DNA of 64,000 bases from assembly GCF_029945885.1 (NCBI RefSeq), contig NZ_JAQSDK010000004.1, positions 1-64,000 of the forward strand. The letters are read 5' to 3'. The DNA is from Brevundimonas sp. Its GTDB lineage: Bacteria; Pseudomonadota; Alphaproteobacteria; Caulobacterales; Caulobacteraceae. Of this stretch, positions 63,452 to 64,000 are shown in pieces (the first letter of the stretch is position 1; each line of letters begins with the position of its first letter). The notes below the pieces were generated by a model. The model searched no databases. It worked only from the letters and a program-made list of their open reading frames with translations, and was not told the DNA's origin. A program made the position numbers and the translations under genes.

Positions 63452-63900
63452 TCGAGATTGTCGAGGATGACGCGGACGGCTGGTCCGCCGTCGGTGCGGA
63501 CCTGTCCGGCGTGGTCGAACGCGCCGCCACGGCCGCGCTCGGCCGGGTCGAGGGCGAGGTGGTGGTGCTGCTGACCGACGACGCCGGCGTGCAGGACCTG
63601 AACGCCCGGTTCCGCGGCAAGGATACGCCGACCAATGTCCTGTCCTTTCCGGCCGCCGAGGGGGCCGGGGATCTGCTGGGCGACATCGCCCTGGCGTCGG
63701 GGGTCTGCCGGGCCGAGGCCGCGGCCCAGGGCAAGACCCTGTCCGACCATCTGAGCCATCTGGTGGTGCATGGCGTCCTGCATCTGCTGGGCCGCGATCA
63801 TGAGGACGATGTCGAGGCCGAGGCGATGGAGGCCGAGGAGCGGTCGATCCTTGCCAGCCTCGGGGTCGCCGACCCATACAGGTCCGATGTTCAAGCCTGA
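63448..63900 (+). CDS. ybeY: Endoribonuclease YbeY
   Basis: The 150-residue zinc protein for 16S rRNA 3'-end maturation has LNARFRGKDTPTNVLSFP and the catalytic H-x3-H-x5-H motif H108-x3-H112-x5-H118 (HGVLHLLGRDH). The start overlaps the phoH stop by 4 bases. The stop lies 14 bases inside the next gene's start region. Confidence 0.94.
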   Translation: MIEIVEDDADGWSAVGADLSGVVERAATAALGRVEGEVVVLLTDDAGVQDLNARFRGKDTPTNVLSFPAAEGAGDLLGDIALASGVCRAEAAAQGKTLSDHLSHLVVHGVLHLLGRDHEDDVEAEAMEAEERSILASLGVADPYRSDVQA

Positions 63901-64000
63901 TCCGAACCACCCCCGCCACAGTCTGATCGTCCGCTGGGTCCGTATCGGACTGGCGCTGCTGGCCGGTGTGGCCACGGCGCTGGCCCATCCGCCGTTCGGC
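63887..64000 (+). CDS. lnt: Apolipoprotein N-acyltransferase, N-terminal fragment (cut by window edge)
   Basis: ATG 63887 opens 38 codons to the window end. The sequence has a hydrophobic first segment (IGLALLAGVATALAHPPFG) whose closing AHPPFG matches the end of the first helix of Lnt. The position after phoH-ybeY also fits Lnt. The catalytic nitrilase-type domain is beyond the window. The 14-base overlap with ybeY is large but no later start exists. Confidence 0.7.
   Translation, partial: MFKPDPNHPRHSLIVRWVRIGLALLAGVATALAHPPFG

Noticed and set aside
1..64000. CRISPR arrays, insertion sequences, prophage, tRNA or rRNA genes
   Set aside because: No regularly spaced repeats, transposase or integrase motifs, cloverleaf-like or conserved RNA sequences were recognised anywhere in the window.

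Overview
The window is GC-rich (roughly 70 percent) bacterial chromosome, and its gene content and order point to Caulobacterales, most likely Brevundimonas or a close relative. The evidence is the hemE / ppsR gap carrying two perfect CtrA boxes (TTAA-N7-TTAA), parAB with rsmG-mnmG-mnmE and parS sites, a CenR-type response regulator, an NtrZ-type periplasmic protein, a CC0125/CC1285-family lipoprotein, and a 1,622-residue NAD-glutamate dehydrogenase. No rRNA, tRNA, insertion sequence, prophage or CRISPR array was seen. Nearly all of the window is packed housekeeping sequence, with many 1 to 14 base gene overlaps.

Layout. 1-10.8 kb: a truncated rsmB, kup, an Rrf2-SDR operon, marC, pyrF, a Gly/Tyr-rich secreted protein, sdhAF4-like DUF1674, argG, two tandem paralogous exported proteins, a LysE-type exporter and a lipoprotein. 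10.8-18.3 kb: DUF6065, a prolyl-tRNA editing protein, a thioredoxin-TPR protein, a LON-domain protein, a Trm112-like protein, a small lipoprotein, a UbiH-type hydroxylase and ftsK. 18.4-22.0 kb: polysaccharide deacetylase, GNAT and M14 carboxypeptidase genes. The first two are visibly lower in GC, and all three sit between ftsK and lolA. 22.2-27.6 kb: lolA, xth, a small unknown gene coupled to cenR, yggS and a thiE-like gene sharing one CATG for their divergent starts, ntrZ and a DUF3576 lipoprotein. 27.6-42.2 kb: leuS-lptE-holA converge on the minus-strand origin block parB-parA-rsmG-mnmG-mnmE-DUF6489-rho-hemJ-hemH-hemE.

42.22-42.72 kb is the likely replication origin. Rightward from it run ppsR-maf-aroE-coaE-dnaQ, each overlapping or nearly touching the next, then secB (reverse), the tim44-like gene and mltA, a HerA-type ATPase, an AI-2E transporter, the giant gdh gene, a stress protein and an Nfu-type Fe-S protein. 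A pair of XRE regulators with a shared putative operator follows, then tsaB-rimI-fur-miaB-phoH-ybeY-lnt, cut at the right edge.

How the parts fit. ParA/ParB/parS, the CtrA-box origin and the neighbouring CenR tie the centre of the window to chromosome replication, segregation and cell-cycle control. hemE-hemH-hemJ are consecutive late steps of haem synthesis. lptE, lolA, mltA, lnt, secB and cenR serve envelope biogenesis. No wholly new multi-gene system is visible. The most unusual local signals are two five-codon mini-ORFs chained by ATGA overlaps into ppsR, the shared CATG start of yggS and the thiE-like gene, the duplicated operator at the XRE pair, and two nested-palindrome intergenic elements.
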